A stretch of DNA of 64,000 nt from Cladopsammia gracilis. Taxonomy: Eukaryota; Cnidaria; Anthozoa; Scleractinia; Dendrophylliidae. This document shows, piece after piece, positions 60,954 through 64,000 of the stretch. The notes under the pieces are model-generated. The model was not told the origin of the DNA. It ran no database searches and saw only the letters and a list, made by a program, of their open reading frames with translations. The position numbers were made by a program, and so were the translations under genes. Each line of letters starts with the position of its first letter. Position 1 is the first letter of the stretch. The stretch is from assembly GCA_022457155.1 (NCBI GenBank), contig JAJGOT010000052.1, positions 1,189,501-1,253,500 on the forward strand, read 5' to 3'.

Positions 60954-63618
60954 CTTGAAATCTGTTGTCAATTTCAAATTATGGAAGTGAAATAAATAAG
61001 CAATCATCAGTCATTAGCAGTAAGCAGTCATAAGCTTATTTTTTTTTCCAAATTTCATTCATTAAGGTAAACTATGACAAATCAAACCGCAATTTTCCTA
61101 GCATGAAACTTTTCGTTTCTGACTTGACATATCAAGACTCTCATAATAAAAATTTTTATATCTAGAAGCGGCCAAATTCGAAATTCAAGACTGAAAATAT
61201 ACGTTTAAAACCGTCTTAAAATCCCAGAAACAATTGCCGATGCTGAATTTCTGGTTCCTTTTTCCAGTGAGTGTAGCAATCTGCTTAAAACACTGAATTT
61301 TCCGTCTAAGTCGAGTTTTCCATCTGATTTTTTTTAGTCGTTTTAGAAAAGAAAATAGACTGTTGAAACCGCGGTTCGTCCTTCCGCATCAGATTCATGT
61401 ATTAGACGAGTTTTCCGTTTTCAGGCGAGGTTCCTGTTTCGGAGGTTTTCCGTCTCTATATGAATTCAGCTGTTTCTCCGCTTATTACTAAACTAAAAAT
61501 CACGGGAATTCTCTTGAATGGCAACAGAAAAATAACAAACTTTTAAGCTGCCCTACTTTTGTCGCTGAAAAATGAAACTGAAATAAAACCGGTTTTACAA
61601 AAGTAGAAAACTTAAACTTAAAAATTATTTCCTTCTTACCTGCAGTGCTGCAATTTACGAGTTTGCCAAAAGCGAGAAGTAAAAAGCTAGAAAATGAAAA
61701 ACAAGCCAGTACAACTAATTTATATAGAAAATTAAATGCAAATTGGTTAACTATTTTCGTCGTCCTTCGCCTTGGCCTCGACGTCAATGTTTTATTTCAC
61801 TTTGCATTGTAAATATAAAACGGAAGTGATTTCAGATTGTTATCAGCAAATATATAATAGACAGGCCTAAGTGTTTATTACAGACACGGAATCCGACAAT
61901 AGCTATATGTTCGTTTATTGTATGCCTGCGGCTGCAATTAAATCCACATATTGTTCATGCGGTTTGACGCATTTTACTTTTTAACTAAATTTTTCATTTT
62001 TAACTTAACAATTCTTTGAAAGTCTTTCCTGTATGTCATCATTACGGATAACGGTATTGCGCTGAACCAATGTTTGTTTTAATGTTTTTTATCATTACGG
62101 GTAATGTCCATGCACTGAACCAGTAAAAACAACAAGAAAACAATAAACGAAGGTTGTCATGATCAACCAACTTTATGGGATGTTTGGTCTGCACAAAGAT
62201 TCTGTCGTATATTTTTCGTTCTTGCGTTTCTTGCGCAAGCTACAGGAAGCTGTAAGCATGACATGAGCAAGAGCATAAGCATATGCATAAGGACCATAAG
62301 CGGAAGGCCAGGACAGGAGTTTGCATCAAGCCGGACTTTGACATCTAGATGCTTATAGTTGCTCTTATGTCATGCCGCCGCGTGTGCGTTATGTCGTTGG
62401 TGAAAACCAGGCTTAGAGCCTTTCTTTCCTTAATTTCGAGCGGTGTAGAGAGATGTAAATTCAGGGGCGGATACAGGGGGGGTGGATTGGGTGGATAGCC
62501 ACCCCCCTTTACATCGTTAGTTTTTCTTTTTAATTGCAATGAAAAATGTTATAGACTTGCAGGCATATATTCGTAGTCCCCCCCCCCCCCCCCACCATAA
62601 AAAAAAATCCGCCTCTGGTATGGCCGTTGTAGGGAGGTGGTTGTTGTAAAGAGATGTCCGTTGTCGGGAGGTGGACGTTTTATGGCGGAAAGGTTCGAGG
62701 ATGAAACACAAGGCTACAGTACATTAAGAAAGTAGAAGCCCTGTTAAGTTAAGGGAAATGGTCAAAACTACTGTACTCGGACATGTCGGAGAGTACCCTC
62801 CGTTTTACAAAAAGACTGGTGGTCTCTTAATGTACGCCCCTCCCCTCCCCCACTTAAAAAGATTATGTCGTGTTGGAACAGTCCACATTATACTTCTATC
62901 AGAAGTGTAACTCAAACATTCCAGTGCCGGTTTGTTTTTAAGCTTCATGCACCATAGAATATTAAAAATTAAAATTAGTATTACACTTAAAATTGGCGAC
63001 ATAGCTCCTTTAAGAATAGCTAAGTACTCGGTAAATTTAAAAATATGTAAAAAGCAAAGGAACTTGTTAAAATATATACTGAAATAAATAGTTGCTAAGT
63101 TCTGCTTAGGACAAATCAATCAATTTAACAAGTACTAAAAATAGAAACTCATATGTAGCCTAATCACTGAGCTGTCGTAAGGTACGTGCCTCTTGTCTCG
63201 AAATGATGTCAGTGTAATCACTGATCTGTTGTAAGGTACGTGTCTAGAAAATGACAGTACAATTTCCAACGGAAGGAAGTGGTGATGATAAAGCAAAGAG
63301 AGATCGGGTTAGAGATCGAGTAGAAATCAAGTGGTTAAAATACAATGAACTACAAAATACTGGGAACTTAGAATGAGCTGTTGCTAAGTTAAAATACAAA
63401 TTGATTTCAGAAAGAGAATAATCTTGAACATATTTTTATCCAGTTTAATGTCTTTATTATACTTCATAGTTAAAAGTTGGGAGAATTTCTTTGAAATCAC
63501 TAATCTACCGAAATATGCTTCGATTCTGGATGCATCTTCAAGACCTTCCCATGGAAAGTATTGCAAAACAGTGTCTATCCATATCAAATACCCTTGCATT
63601 GCACGACAATCCGAGTTT
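60954..63618. other. LDH upstream region, no further gene recognised
   Basis: Upstream flank and promoter side of LDH; any 5' UTR exon was not identified. A MITE with CAGGGGCGGAT and ATCCGCCTCTG ends lies at about 62,463-62,617. Tandem CACTGA(G/T)CTGT.GTAAGGTACGTG units occur at 63,165-63,245. Other frames are short and unconvincing. Confidence 0.4.
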
Positions 63619-64000
63619 TATGACCTCAATAAACAAAATTTTAGAAACTTTCCAAGGTATATCAGATACAAATTCTCTTTTCGAGGAGAATAGTCAGAAA
63701 TCCATAAAAAATTTCTTAAATAGAATTATTAAGAAAATAGAATCAGAATCTAAGGTACATCAGATGAAGCTTGTTCAACTAAACATCAAGCTTAATTTTT
63801 ATTCTAAATTTACAAGTGACACAGGAAGTTCTAGTAACTGTTATGACGTAATAAAAAATATGAAACACAGACGAACACTAGCTAAGTTTCGAACTGGAAA
63901 TCATTGCCTACGTGTTGAAACGGGTAGACATGCAAAACCAAAAATTCCAAGAGATTTGAGGCACTGCGAATGCTGCTTATCAAATGACGTTGAAGACGAA
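63619..64000 (+). mobile_element. Non-LTR retrotransposon C-terminal fragment, cut by the window edge
   Basis: A frame open from ATG at 63,620 to the edge contains RRTLAKFRTGNHCLRVETGR and LRHCECCLSNDVEDE. This matches the pattern of the fragment at 8,126-8,640 (KFRLGNHNLRIETGRH, then CSLCNSNQIEDE), so both are the same type of element. The zinc-binding tail is cut off at 64,000. Upstream polymerase motifs were not recognised. Confidence 0.7.

Overview
The window looks like nuclear DNA of an anthozoan cnidarian, most likely a stony coral. It is AT-rich and gene-poor, with multi-exon animal genes using GT-AG introns, an intronless rhodopsin-family GPCR, tRNA-derived SINEs, a Penelope-like element and many short inverted-repeat elements (MITEs). 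This assignment is inference from gene and repeat content; no species-diagnostic sequence was recognised.

Genes, left to right: (1) an intronless class A GPCR on the minus strand (4.75-5.71 kb); (2) about 20 kb without a recognisable gene, holding tandem repeats, MITEs, a SINE and a 3.16 kb near-perfect palindrome (17.02-20.18 kb) with a 6-bp target duplication; (3) a 7-exon minus-strand gene (25.78-36.63 kb) for a single-pass membrane protein with tyrosine motifs and a C-terminal SH2 domain, whose intron 3 carries a Penelope-like retroelement; (4) head-to-head with it, an intronless plus-strand POLDIP3/SKAR-like gene (36.89-38.14 kb); (5) a repeat-filled stretch with a degraded non-LTR reverse transcriptase (41.6-42.13 kb); (6) a 9-exon minus-strand TMEM33 gene (44.48-52.72 kb); (7) an 8-exon minus-strand L-lactate dehydrogenase gene (55.14-60.95 kb); (8) the start of another non-LTR retroelement tail running off the right edge.

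The host genes form no evident shared pathway. The SH2 gene and POLDIP3 start 259 bp apart in divergent orientation and may share a promoter. Exon models were built by hand from splice sites, reading phase and remembered family sequences; every junction in the three multi-exon genes keeps frame, and TMEM33 and LDH come out near family length (280 and 333 aa).

Most notable: the LDH has Gly-Arg-Arg where NAD-dependent LDHs have the conserved ribose-binding Asp, which suggests NADP(H) use; a transmembrane SH2 adaptor with ITIM-like motifs; a palindromic element with Polinton-like ends; hammerhead-ribozyme-like motifs in the Penelope terminal repeats; and duplicated 3' splice sites in both TMEM33 and LDH.
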